Shown here: one piece after another, positions 9,733 to 17,815 of the stretch
How the letters are laid out: each line of letters opens with the position of its first letter
How positions within the stretch are numbered: the stretch's first letter is position 1
Origin: Cristatella mucedo
Taxonomy: Eukaryota; Bryozoa; Phylactolaemata; Cristatellidae
Direction of reading: 5' to 3'
Assembly: GCA_009760855.2 (NCBI GenBank)
Contig: WPIO01000135.1
Coordinates: 248,001 to 312,000 of the forward strand
Length of the DNA stretch: 64,000 nt
Position numbers and translations under genes: made by a program
The notes under the pieces: generated by a model
What the model was told of the DNA's origin: nothing
Databases searched by the model: none
The model's input: only the letters and a program-made list of their open reading frames with translations

Positions 9733-11815
9733 GCAGATGCACGGACTTACCACTCAAAAGGCGTACAGTAGCAAGCGCACAATTCATCGAGGAGCAGCTA
9801 CAGAAATAGTGCAGCTAGAGGCTCACACATTAGCCAGACTGCAGTCAATGCCCATCAATGCGAGAGTGGCTGCAACGATGTTCAGTCATTTGGCACAGGC
9901 GAACGCTTCCTGTGGCATGTTGCTTAAATAAATAATAATAATAATGCACTTGATAAAGCACCCTCAGAGAACTCAATCTCTCTCTAGGTGCTTTACATTT
10001 AATAAGATAAAATAAAACAAGGCATAATAACACAGCAGCAGCCAAATTCACAATTAGCAAAAAATTACTTGCTGTCGCAGGCTTGCTACTAACGAGGCAG
10101 GTGTTTATCCGGCCTCGAGTGCCAAAGTCTCCCAGGCTGTTGGCACCCCTACTGACGAGTACACACAGGCGAGTGCATAGTAACCAAAACATTGGCACAG
10201 CCTTCACGAGTGCAAGAAGGACTGGGCGACAACAGGAAAAGTATCGGGTGCACGAATATTCAGACTAATGAGCTTGCACGCTACGATAGCTATTTCCATA
10301 CGATACCGGCGATAATCGCCATTTTCGAATGAGCTGGCAGATATGAGACCCGCCCACAGACGCAGGCTCATGCCTAACATGCAGAGGTTCAAGCATCAAG
10401 GAAGGAGTAAGAGGTAGGTTTTCCTAAACAGTCTCGGATGGACCGTTAGCCTAAACAGTCACTACGATTTCATATTATTTGTACAGAGAGTCACCACAGC
10501 CTGGGTCTGCACGGCAGCCACGTATGAAGCCTACTGTAGTTGTGCATGTGCTGCAGCAGCACTGGCATCGGTAAGAGCAAAGCCCAGTACAGCTGCAGCA
10601 CGTCTGCTCGGTACTAGAACCAGCGATGCAACAAAATATGGGTACACAGGCACCATCCGATCCTCCTGTTAACTACCGTATTTTACCCTGAATAAGTTCC
10701 CCCCCCCATGTATAAGCCCCCCCACATATAAGCTCTCCGAAATTTTTGAGCGAAATCTGTGAGGAAAATACTTTCATTCAATAATTGAATAAATTGACCA
10801 ATATTAAAACTCGTAATAATCCTTCGTGTCGCTATCGCTATCCTCTGTGTCAGGAATGGTAATGATATTGAATGGTAATGATGAATACCCTCTGCCATTT
10901 TCCTTGCTCATATCACAGGCTTGAAATTTGGTGAAAACTCCATAACCATCACTGTCGTCGGCACTCTCCTTATAGACTGCCTCATCTTCCATACAATCCA
11001 TTGCATTTAAGATACCGAAAATGCAATTAAAACTGCATTCAAATACCGGGAGTGCATTCACAGTATGTTATTTAGCACTATATTAAAGCAAAAAGGTATT
11101 CTCTCCCGATGTATAAGCCTCCTCTCCACTATCTGAGCCCAAATGTTGAAGGAAAAAGGGGGGCTTATACACCACAAAAAAAGGTAATAGCGGGTCGTTT
11201 CGTGGGTTATTCTGAAACATGTCACATGATCACGGGCATGCTTCTTCACTGCTAATCCAATAGCAAGTAGAACGCACCGATAACAACCAAGCGTCAGCAC
11301 AGACATCCATCTACCAGAATAGGCTCGTTATACACAAGCGCCAGCCGTCGCCATCACAAGATTGTAGGGCTATGCCAGAAACTCACAGTCTGCAGCCGTG
11401 AAGTTGGGTAGCGTGTCATAACTGCGCTCCTGGGTCATTATATCCTTCATCATGTCGATATAGTAGGAGAATGGCGTAATACGCAGGCCCTTGGCCATGA
11501 CATCCGATAGATGATACGGATAGAGCATGAGATGAGCACGGCTGTACTGCAGCAGCTCCTCATAGTAACGACGCTGATCCTTGTGAACGAGTCGCACTGA
11601 AAGAAGGCAAACATGCATGCACACAGCACTGCATAGATTCGGCTTCGTACATTTCCAATTATCGGCTAAAACGGATTCACGTGCTAGTGCACGTGAAAGA
11701 CCACTCGGAGTGAATGCTAGAAATGCTTACCCAAGTTGCCTTTGTATCTCAGCTGATTTTTCACGCTGTACTCCACCACGGCCTTGTCATACTCCTTCTC
11801 ATCACTCGCTAGTGC
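1466..11815 (-). CDS. FAM91A1: FAM91A1 orthologue, 12 exons, incomplete at both ends
   Basis: The gene is read from high to low coordinate. Joined exons give about 508 codons that follow vertebrate FAM91A1 (about 838 residues, from memory) from near residue 30 to the middle of the protein. Diagnostic stretches are [66 protein letters not shown] and [16 protein letters not shown]. Every intron has GT/AG ends and phases match at all eleven junctions. In the literature FAM91A1 works with WDR11 and C17orf75 and binds TBC1D23, helping golgin-captured endosome-derived vesicles dock at the trans-Golgi network. It is cytosolic and peripheral; no signal peptide or membrane segment is seen. The first coding exon lies above 11,815 and was not found. 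The exon 1466-1668 ends in phase 2 and the C-terminal part lies beyond the left edge. No frame-disrupting change is seen, so the gene looks functional. Confidence 0.95.
1669..2590 (-). other. FAM91A1 introns around exon 2022-2108
   Basis: These are two introns, of about 350 and 480 bp, flanking the 87-bp exon. Apart from the splice sites I see no repeat, RNA gene or other ORF with support; the ORFs crossing them are chance frames. Confidence 0.7.
2022..2108 (-). CDS. FAM91A1: FAM91A1 exon ([11 protein letters not shown])
   Basis: 29 codons: [20 protein letters not shown] followed by DSFLSELDK. The acceptor is GTTTAG and the donor AAG|GTGGAT, phase 0 at both ends. It continues directly from NLSP of the preceding exon, as in the vertebrate protein. 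Confidence 0.95.
2591..2709 (-). CDS. FAM91A1: FAM91A1 exon ([16 protein letters not shown])
   Basis: A polyalanine run is followed by [19 protein letters not shown] and NLSP, the signature of the C-terminal half of FAM91 proteins. The acceptor is GTTGTAG and the donor CCG|GTGAGG. The (GCT/GCC)n alanine run may be length-variable. Confidence 0.95.
2855..3054 (-). CDS. FAM91A1: FAM91A1 exon, acidic variable linker
   Basis: It begins [20 protein letters not shown], equivalent to the LLSWDGGES part of the vertebrate protein, then continues Ser/Pro/Glu-rich. The acceptor TTGTCCAG fits the incoming phase. A second AG about 19 nt upstream (CCCAAG) keeps the ORF open but not the phase. The donor is GGCG|GTAATT. 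Confidence 0.8.
3181..3347 (-). CDS. FAM91A1: FAM91A1 exon ([15 protein letters not shown])
   Basis: It encodes [19 protein letters not shown] then CRLGFAK, followed by a less conserved linker with HASW and a Lys run. The acceptor is GTCGTAG and the donor AAAA|GTAATG (phase 2). The linker carries an Ala run and is where the family diverges. Confidence 0.92.
3457..3563 (-). CDS. FAM91A1: FAM91A1 exon ([16 protein letters not shown])
   Basis: It encodes [20 protein letters not shown], continuing [15 protein letters not shown]. The match to FAM91A1 is nearly residue for residue. The acceptor is TTTCTAG and the donor GAG|GTGCGG. An alternative donor five bases on (GTGAGG) would break the frame. 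Confidence 0.95.
3659..3708. repeat. Perfect 22-bp inverted repeat, 6-nt loop
   Basis: Arms 3659-3680 and 3687-3708 are exact reverse complements (arm begins GCAGTCACTACAGCTAGC) around the loop ACCCGA. A weaker extension is possible on both sides with a bulge. It lies in a FAM91A1 intron and matches none of the LINE or SINE families here. It may be a small foldback element or a hairpin RNA; there is no further evidence. Confidence 0.9.
3862..4315 (-). mobile_element. LINE-A 3' end, split by SINE-1
   Basis: It starts with the reversed (ATT)n tail and end signal (3862-3930), continues through the 3' UTR to about 4040, and resumes at about 4213 with AAAGACCCACTAAATGCTGT-type coding-end sequence. 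The interruption is a SINE-1. Confidence 0.8.
4046..4212 (+). mobile_element. SINE-1, near full length
   Basis: The head has a B box GAGTTCGAATCC (about 4100-4111). The body carries the GCAAGCAGTGGTGATAGC phrase shared with other copies and ends in GGCTGTTAAATCAGCTAAG plus a short A/T tail. It is inserted in the LINE-A 3' region. Confidence 0.8.
4545..4692 (-). mobile_element. SINE-1, reverse orientation
   Basis: Read on the minus strand it has the tRNA-like head with the B box GTGGGTTCGAATCCTG and the body with the Cys-loop-like palindrome GACCTCGGTCTCGAGGTC, ending in a CAAAAAGAGGCTGAACC-like end. Confidence 0.8.
4790..4900 (-). mobile_element. SINE-2, reverse orientation
   Basis: On the minus strand a tRNA-like head with GAGGTCGAGGGTTCGAGCCC is followed by GAAGCGCCTGAATAGAGATT and a closing stem. 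That 3' end resembles the LINE-A terminus. Confidence 0.7.
5558..5620 (-). CDS. FAM91A1: FAM91A1 63-bp exon ([11 protein letters not shown])
   Basis: This small exon encodes [20 protein letters not shown], equivalent to the family's LYNKGFIYLDVP segment. The acceptor is GTTGCAG and the donor ACAG|GTCTGT. Phases (2 nt in, 1 nt out) join it cleanly to both neighbours. Confidence 0.92.
6139..6186. repeat. (CA)n/(CG) imperfect microsatellite
   Basis: Alternating purine-pyrimidine run CACACACGCGCACACACG with ACGCGCGC interruptions, about 48 bp. It is potentially Z-DNA forming. Confidence 0.9.
6210..6310 (+). mobile_element. SINE-1-like tRNA head, diverged
   Basis: GTAGCCTGGGTCTAAACCC, then AGCGATAAGGTGCTCACTCC and GAAGGTTCGAGTTG give A- and B-box-like blocks in the right spacing, followed by an AACTGGCGATTC body start. 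Confidence 0.6.
7179..7269 (-). CDS. FAM91A1: FAM91A1 exon ([15 protein letters not shown])
   Basis: It encodes [19 protein letters not shown] followed by a Leu-Asp-Arg segment ending in Met-Gln. This corresponds to the PEK-Ile-Asp-x-Gly-Pro-Gln region of the family. The acceptor is CTTGCAG and the donor GCAGA|GTATGT (phase 1). The ORF is too short to stand out alone; the match and the phase identify it. Confidence 0.88.
7270..8239 (-). other. FAM91A1 intron with old LINE-A piece
   Basis: This intron contains a diverged LINE-A fragment at 7340-7545 and otherwise no supported feature. A C9 run occurs at about 7820-7829. Confidence 0.65.
7340..7545 (-). mobile_element. Old LINE-A fragment (RT palm region)
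   Basis: On the minus strand it decodes as [15 protein letters not shown] (a frame-damaged YADD box), then [13 protein letters not shown] and [12 protein letters not shown], the equivalent of LINE-A WMAANFLKLND. It is heavily diverged. Confidence 0.7.
8240..8356 (-). CDS. FAM91A1: FAM91A1 exon ([14 protein letters not shown])
   Basis: It encodes 39 codons: [18 protein letters not shown], then a Trp-Trp pair, then SFITEDDVR. This matches the RRK-x-x-x-DLLP and ITEDD segments of FAM91A1. The acceptor is TATCCAG and the donor AGG|GTATGT, phase 0 at both ends. Confidence 0.94.
8509..8585 (-). CDS. FAM91A1: FAM91A1 exon ([15 protein letters not shown])
   Basis: It encodes [17 protein letters not shown] and SRSNKLVG. 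The acceptor is CTCACAG. The donor chosen is GTTGGG|GTACAA because it keeps phase 0 with the next exon; this adds four residues compared with my memory of the vertebrate protein. It lies 2.8 kb downstream of the previous exon. Confidence 0.92.
9106..9250 (+). mobile_element. SINE-1 with best-preserved tRNA head
   Basis: The head reads GTGCTGGCTCATTAGGTAAG (A box) and GTCGTGGGTTCGAATCCTG (B box), with the palindrome CTCGGTCCCGAGG between. The body contains a 12-bp perfect hairpin (GATCTTTCATCA and its complement, about 9197-9232). Confidence 0.8.
9676..9730. repeat. (GA)n microsatellite
   Basis: An uninterrupted GA run of about 55 bp, purine-only on the plus strand, in a FAM91A1 intron. Confidence 0.98.
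9929..10020 (-). mobile_element. Solo LINE-A 3' tail
   Basis: Only the reversed ATT repeat and the end stem (GATAAAGCACCCTCAGAGAAC, then CTAGGTGCTTTACATT) remain: a severely 5'-truncated insertion under 100 bp. Confidence 0.85.
10673..11197 (-). mobile_element. Short DNA-transposon-like element with internal acidic ORF
   Basis: The ends are partial inverted repeats (CCGTATTTTACC at left, GGTAATAGCGG at right), and each is followed inside by GTATAAGCC/GGCTTATAC-type phrases and C- or G-runs. The interior carries a minus-strand ORF (10804-11061, 85 codons) that is acidic and ends [13 protein letters not shown]. Such acidic ends occur on pogo/Tigger-type transposases, but no catalytic domain is present. 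It is probably a non-autonomous deletion derivative; the family is uncertain. Confidence 0.5.
11387..11596 (-). CDS. FAM91A1: FAM91A1 exon with YPYHLSD motif
   Basis: This is the most conserved stretch of the family: [17 protein letters not shown], then [19 protein letters not shown], then PNFTAADC. The acceptor is CTTTCAG and the donor GACT|GTGAGT. The first two bases complete a Val codon with the preceding exon and the last base starts a Cys codon finished in the next exon. Confidence 0.96.
11731..11815 (-). CDS. FAM91A1: FAM91A1 exon, near N-terminus
   Basis: It encodes about 28 residues including [18 protein letters not shown], matching the FAM91A1 segment after the N-terminal helix. The acceptor follows CCGCAG and the donor is G|GTAAGC (phase 1). 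Its upstream intron begins directly against a LINE-B 3' end, leaving about 17 nt of non-LINE sequence before the acceptor. Confidence 0.92.
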
Positions 11816-11831
11816 CTGCGGTAACATTAAC

Positions 11832-13392
11832 AGCATGGTTACATGTAATTTAAGGTATCTCCGTCTGTAACTCCACAAAGTCACAAAGACCATGTCGGTT
11901 TTACGCACGAGAGTTTTGTATAGCCCACTCACAGCTCAAGCAGCATTTGGTACGCATTCGGTAGCCAACAGACTTCGTCTCACGCAACAAAGAGAAAATG
12001 GGAAGCATAGCAGAGTCAGGAGAACAATTGAGGTAGTGAGTAGCATGGAAGTAGCAGCTCAGAACAGCTAAAAAGGATGAGCCACAGTCGGCAGTAGGAG
12101 AATAGTTGTCGTCGCGTAAGAATTGTGGAAGCAAGTTCCACAGTCTAGGACCTGCAGAGCTAACGCTTCTGTCGTCAACGGTCTTTAAGCAGAGGAATGG
12201 AACAGCTAAATTACTGTTCACACAGGACCTGAGGGTGCAAACAGGCTGAAGCTGATGCAGCAGTTCAGCTAGGTACGAAGGAGCCAAGCCGTGCTGGGCC
12301 TTGTGGGTCAGCGTAATAACTTTGCTCTGTATCCGTTGCTCAACCGGCAACCATCCTAGCTCTTTCAGCAAAGGAGACACGTGCTCAAACCACTGGGACT
12401 TGAAGACTAGCCTTGCAGCCATATTCATAGTCTGCTGCAATGGCCAAATAGCTTTGCTTGGCAGCCTAGCCAAAAGGGAATTATAATAATCAAGCCGAGA
12501 CAGAACTAAGGAGCTGGTTAAATTTTTTACAAGCCACTGTGGGAGACAGCTCCTAATTTTAGATAGGGATCGGACGTGAGGGCCAGCTGTAGAAGCAGTC
12601 TTCTGAATGAAGCTTTTAAAATTGAGGCCGCTGTCGAAAACGACACCTAAATTTCGAGCACATGGTGATGGTCGCACAACAGCATCACCTATTAGAAGAG
12701 CAAAGCCTTTTAATCCAGCCTCACGCTTAGGGTGTCCTATGAGCAGCAGTTCGGTTGTATCATCATTTAATTTCAGGAAGTTTTCTGACATCCAGGATCG
12801 AATATCGGCAAGGCAAGCATTCAGTTTCTCAGTTGCCACAGCAGATTCCGACGGTTTGAATGATAAATACAACTGAGCATTGTCAGCATAAAAGTGATAT
12901 CCTATTCCATGTGCCTTAATCATATTTACAAGAAAGAGGTGGAGTATAAATGGAGAACAGCAACGGACCGAGGCAGACCCGTGAAGGACTCCACAAGTGA
13001 CCCGTCTCGTGTGTGAGACCTGAGCCTCACGCGACACGGATTGAACAAGATCAGACAACTACGATTTAAACCACACCAATTCCTCCTCTGCCAGACCGAT
13101 CGTTGTTCTCAATCGTTCAAGCACAACTTCGTGATCAATGGTGTCGAAGGCAGCAGACAGATCTAGCAGAGCTAGGGCAGTGACATTCCTGTCGTCGTTG
13201 GCAGGTAGAATGTCATTGTTAACACGGAGGAGAGCAGTTTCAGTGGAGTGCTGACTCTTTAACCCTTATTGAAATGTTTCTGATATTCCATTATTTTCAA
13301 TGTGTTCAACCAGCTGCTTAGCAACAATTTTTTCAAGAATCTTTGATAAGAAAGGAAGAAGGGAAACTGGGCGATAGTTTGCAAGGACCAGG
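11832..13392 (-). mobile_element. LINE-B copy, 5'-truncated, RT domain to 3' end
   Basis: Read on the minus strand it starts at [19 protein letters not shown], passes LLDLSAAFDTIDHEVVLERL and a damaged GVPQGS (GVLHGS), then YHFYADNAQLYLSF where active copies have YADD, and [20 protein letters not shown], ending RMRTKCCLSCEWAIQN. A 385-residue ORF spans 11901-13058. Frameshifts occur near 13,050. It is a CR1/L2-type reverse transcriptase with the second Asp of YADD changed to Asn, so it is inactive. Its 3' end abuts FAM91A1 exon 11731-11815. Confidence 0.9.
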
Positions 13393-13792
13393 TGGGCTAT
13401 TTTCTTCTGCATGACCACCAAGCCGAATGGAGCTACCAGCAAACTGCACAGAATTGCTATTTATTCAGCTGCTTATATTTGGTAAGGGATCACACATGCA
13501 TAGTAACTGTCCTTGACGGCACAAAATACTTTGTTACATCGGCTACACAATTGCCACGGCAGGCTATGACGAACATATGCAGACAGATAAAACGTCAGTG
13601 GCTACTAAGCATTGCTGTGCATAAGTGTGCAAGCATATGTATACAGAGCCATCGATGGACCTATACAAAACCAGAGTACTCGAGATCTCAAATCTGCGTC
13701 AGCTGGATATTCAATCTGGAACCTCTACCTTAGGGCTCGTCCTTAATCATCGTGTGTTTCTTAAGCTTGTTCAAAAGATTAGATGTACTGCG

Positions 13793-13845
<53 letters not shown>

Positions 13846-13849
13846 CATG

Positions 13850-13896
<47 letters not shown>

Positions 13897-13946
13897 GTGT
13901 GTGTGTATATACATATGTGTGTGTGTGTGTGTGTGTCTGTGTATGT

Positions 13947-13992
<46 letters not shown>

Positions 13993-14384
13993 TGCGCTGA
14001 CAAATGTTTCAAGGCCGAGCTAAGAATTAATGTGCTCAAGCGGCTTTTGTTAATCATTGAGTCCAAACTTAGTCCAATTGAGGCAACTAGCACGGCTCTC
14101 AAAGCGAGCAACCTAAAGAAGTAGCTCTCTTTTAACTCTGGCAGCATATCACCACATCACCTACCAGATATATTGACACAATTCCGTGCTATGAAGTCAT
14201 CCACAAGGGTTTAGCAGATCAACAGAAAACCTACGTTAATGAGTCACCGCTAGATCAGGCGGTTCTCCAGACGAACAGGGCCAGTGACACCGAATAACAC
14301 TGCCAAAAGAAAAACCTGAATATTTTAAGGATAGCTAAGCCACATCACAGACAACCACAACATTGTGCTTTATTCCTTCCCTAT
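13393..14384. other. Intergenic or intronic stretch with compound microsatellite
   Basis: Apart from the AT/GT repeat at 13795-13988 no supported feature is seen. It may still be intron of FAM91A1, whose first coding exon was not located. Confidence 0.5.
13795..13988. repeat. Compound (AT)n-(GT)n microsatellite
   Basis: Three AT blocks (about 46, 32 and 32 bp) are separated by ACATACATGC and by GTGTGTGTGTGT blocks. The AT blocks are self-complementary and could form cruciforms. Predicted YIYIYI proteins here are not genes. Confidence 0.97.
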
Positions 14385-14965
14385 GGCGATAATCATCAAA
14401 GTTGCCACATTACACCACTTCTCGCCGACCTGCAATGGCTCCCAGTCAAGCAGCGAATCAACTTCAGGGTTCTGCCGTTCACTTTAGTCGTTCACTTTCA
14501 GTTCACTGTTAGGGCCCTTCGTTCTCTGACTCGAGCCTACCAGTCAGATCTACTCCCCACCCGGCTTGGCATCGTACCACCCGCTTTTCTAAATCAACTC
14601 TTTTGCCTATACCTCATACGAACCTCAGATGCTTTGGAGACCGTGCTTTTGGTCCCTATGCTCCCAAAGCCCGGAACAAGCTTTCCGACTGGCGTCACGA
14701 ATCCCCTGAATTGAAATTAAAAGAAGCCAATAGCATCTATTTATGACAGAATTTAGTGAGTTGATATGATTCTTCCTCTGTGTGTTCATACGTGCTGACA
14801 CTGTGCATGCTGCAACTATACATAGCTGCATTCTGACACTGTCCGTGTCACCTCTAACCACGGCATGCTTGTTGACTTTGAGCATACTACTAATAACCAT
14901 TAGATCCTAATTACTGTATAGAATATGTAGATTTCCCTGAGGTTGCTATACAAATTTATTATTAT
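14385..14965 (+). mobile_element. LINE-A 3' part, old
   Basis: From the HITPLLADLQWLPVKQRI-like segment to the coding end, then a diverged 3' UTR with the GCTGACACTGTGCATGCTGC phrase, to an ATT-rich tail at about 14955. Several indels are present. Confidence 0.8.
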
Positions 14966-16592
14966 TATCAATATAAAGTCAAGAAAGGCTAGCAGTTCGC
15001 ATACCAGGGTACAGCAGCAGGCGACACCGGCAGGTGGGACTTCTATTAAGGACGCATAAAAAGGAGCCATCATGCACGAATTTAAACATAATTTACGAAT
15101 ATCTAAAAGAAATAGCCGAGCTAAACAGGATCGCTATACAGATTCCAGGGATCGGCGCTGTCAACTAACGAAATGCGCTCATTGCCGCCCCTAGCTCTCA
15201 GGCATGGGCGTGTACGCAAAAGGAAAACGGTTAGCTAGGCGTTCCCTAAACGCTAATGAAGGCACGCACAGCTACCATATATACCTGCTTAATGTTGGCT
15301 GGCAAATTTGCCCACTGGCAGTTTTTTTTTATGTGCTGTTCCACATCTCGATTCATGCTCTGAGGGTCTGGCGTCAGGGGATAGCTTCCGGTGCCACATT
15401 AGGCTCCAGGAGAAGCGACCTTGCCCGAGAAGCGGCACCAAGTTCGAGGACATCCGTTCGTGGGGCGGGGAAGGGGGTGTGTTGGCGGCGACGCTCTCGC
15501 CATTGTAAATACACCGCGTGAGATGCGCAGGCGGCCACTGCGTGCTCTGCAAGCAACATGGTTCTCATTGAGACCGTCTATTCTGTCGGCAGCAAGTGGC
15601 ACTCTTTGCGAAGCTGTTTCACCTGCCGCTGTCAAACTCTGGACCATGTGTCCAGCGAAACCTTTCCGAAATCACCGGCAATGCTTGGGGCGACTGACCT
15701 TATTAGCGCTTCAGCGGTTGGCATTCATGGCCAGCTTAAGCAGTAAGATGCAGCTTGCAATTTCTCGCTCTGTAAGGTTTCTTTTAGAGAAAACGCGTCA
15801 TTTTACATTTACCTAACTGCTGTACAAAGTAAATGATCGAGCGAGCGGAATCCGACTTCGGGCCTTTCTGCGTTGCAAACCGAGAGAATGGCGAAAGATT
15901 TTAATTGCACAGATTGCGAATATGCGTGAAGCGTGCTGCTTTGTTGTCGCGTAGCACGTGCACGTGTATAGAAAGTTCGCTGTTTACTTGGAGAGTTTGC
16001 TTTGTGGATTACATCGAACGTGTGCTTTCCCGGTGCTGAGTATAAATCGCTGCAAGAATAACTGGGAATTCTCCTGCGAGAAACTTTAATTATGCCCGGT
16101 CCTTGGGTGCACAAGAGACCTTGTAGGTCAGCCCAAGGGGGTGGCCGAGGCTAAAGTACGGTAAGAAGCGCTTTGTCAGGCATGCTAGCATTTTTGTGAA
16201 GCAGTGTCCAGAGCCATTTATCCTACAGTGCACTAGTCTCACCACTGAAGGCTTATCGTTGGCATTTCGGCTTCACTTTTCTTGTAAGGGTGTGCTGGCA
16301 CTTTTATTTCTTCACAAGAGGCACTGTCTAGTTTTTTCACATCCAAAAAGCACGCAAGAATGTATGTGTGGTCCTTTCCTTCTCCGAGGCATCGCTGTGC
16401 CGGAAGCGCATAGGTCGGTGCTCGATTAGAAAACCTAAGCTCTTAGCTCGAACCTGCATTGATGTCTGCCTACACAATCCTACAAAATGTGTGCATTCTT
16501 ATCCTGTGGACATCAACCGTGCTGAACGTTTGCTAAACACTTCCGGTTCAGAATTAGCGTGGCCAAGTTCTTGTAATCGCAGCAAAAATGGG
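14966..16592. promoter_or_regulatory. CpG-rich patch, possible promoter or upstream exon area
   Basis: Around 15,350-15,700 CpG density rises well above the surroundings (GAGAAGCGACC, GTTCGTGGGGCGGGG and GGCGGCGACGCTCTCGCC stretches). ORFs of 60-131 codons overlap on both strands here, which is what a GC-rich patch gives by chance. It lies upstream of FAM91A1 and could hold its promoter and first exon, but I could not find the expected N-terminal coding sequence. Nothing is identified at 15,800-16,590. Confidence 0.3.
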
Positions 16593-16735
16593 TAATAATA
16601 ATAATTACAATAATACACTTGCTAAAGCGCCCTCAGATAACTTAATCTCTTTCTAGGTGCTTTACATTTGCTGCAAAGGAAACACGATCGAATGGTGAGT
16701 GGTAACATGGTCAATAAACAACAAGAATAACAGGG
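16593..16735 (-). mobile_element. LINE-A 3' end only
   Basis: Reversed ATT tail, end stem (CTTGCTAAAGCGCCCTCAG, then CTAGGTGCTTTACATTTGC) and about 70 bp of 3' UTR. Confidence 0.85.
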
Positions 16736-17815
16736 TTAGCGGAAGGGTAGTTGTTGTTTTCATTCTAAGAAACGTGTAATCAACTTATTATGACGTCCAA
16801 TTAGAAATTGAAGGGTAAAATCTTCTCTTTTATAATTTTAGAGGTGACTTTCTTTTACAACTTGGTGAACTAACCACATGTCATGTTTATTGGCGTTACA
16901 GTGTAGTTTCAGGAGTCAAAAAATCCTAAAACCTTAGGGATAGTACTAAAGCTTTAGTCGATCCATCAGTTCAAACGAGAATGCATTATAAATTGGCAGA
17001 AGACACCCACGAGTAACTTTCGAGACCAGCCTGATATGTTCTTGGTTGTTATTGCAAGTGAAAAATGCATAGATCTTCATTGCGGTTGCAACTAAACCGG
17101 TCTGAGCGTAACCATATTTTTTATTTTATGCGGTCCATCGCTGAATTAGCACTTCATTATTTTCTGGCAGAAACTTGCTTGAATGCTAATGTTCCGTGTC
17201 ATGGAAGTGCAGCTATCTCTTTGTCTACTAACGGAATTAACTCTTTTCTGTGGAGGAGTACGGTGTATATATCTCCTAAAATACGTCAAACGAGATGACT
17301 TCATTCCAAACGACTTTCAGTCAGCGGACAATCGGGTGTGAGGAGAAATTAAACCCTACCTATACTTCGTACATATTACATCCGTCAACATTGAAATCTT
17401 AACTGGCTTACAAGGTCGCCCTAATCTGTAGTATCTAGGTGTGCTGGACACAAATATAACAATAAAAGTTTTGATTGAATCTCGTTTTGAAGTGCTTCAT
17501 ATAGTTCATTTTGTATGTTCCACGTTTACATTTATCCCCTAGGACTGCAACAACATCCTAAATAAGCTTAGACTGATGTAATAGTGCATCGCATTGCACA
17601 ATACCGTCATGCACAAATCATGCAGAGCTGATTGCATCATTTTCTAATGTAAGGCAGTACTACAGCCAGACGGCAGCTGCAGTAAGCCGAAGTCATAAAG
17701 CCCAGTCGGAAAGATTGAGCATTAAAATTATTTCAGACTTTGTGCGAGACAGTTTAAGCTACTGTTATATGAAACGGTTATTAGTGTATCGATTGAGAAA
17801 CAATACGGAACAGTA
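16736..17815. other. No supported feature
   Basis: AT-rich sequence with no ORF, repeat or RNA gene I can support. The last part may be the 5' flank of the pseudogene that starts at 17,816. Confidence 0.5.

Larger units (their letters stand above)
8586..11386 (-). other. FAM91A1 intron (about 2.8 kb) with repeats
   Basis: It holds a SINE-1 (9106-9250), a GA microsatellite (9676-9730), a solo LINE-A tail (9929-10020) and a DNA-transposon-like element (10673-11197). About 500 bp at 8590-9100 and 650 bp at 10021-10672 have no recognised content. Confidence 0.7.

Noticed and set aside
13625-14147. Overlapping ORFs of 60-130 codons on both strands rich in Tyr-Ile and Thr-His
   Set aside because: They are translations of the AT/GT microsatellite at 13,795-13,988; every frame is open because the repeat lacks stops.
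15204-15816. Several ORFs up to 131 codons on both strands
   Set aside because: GC-rich patch with open frames on both strands, no recognisable family and no consistent splice context. The FAM91A1 first exon was sought here and not found.
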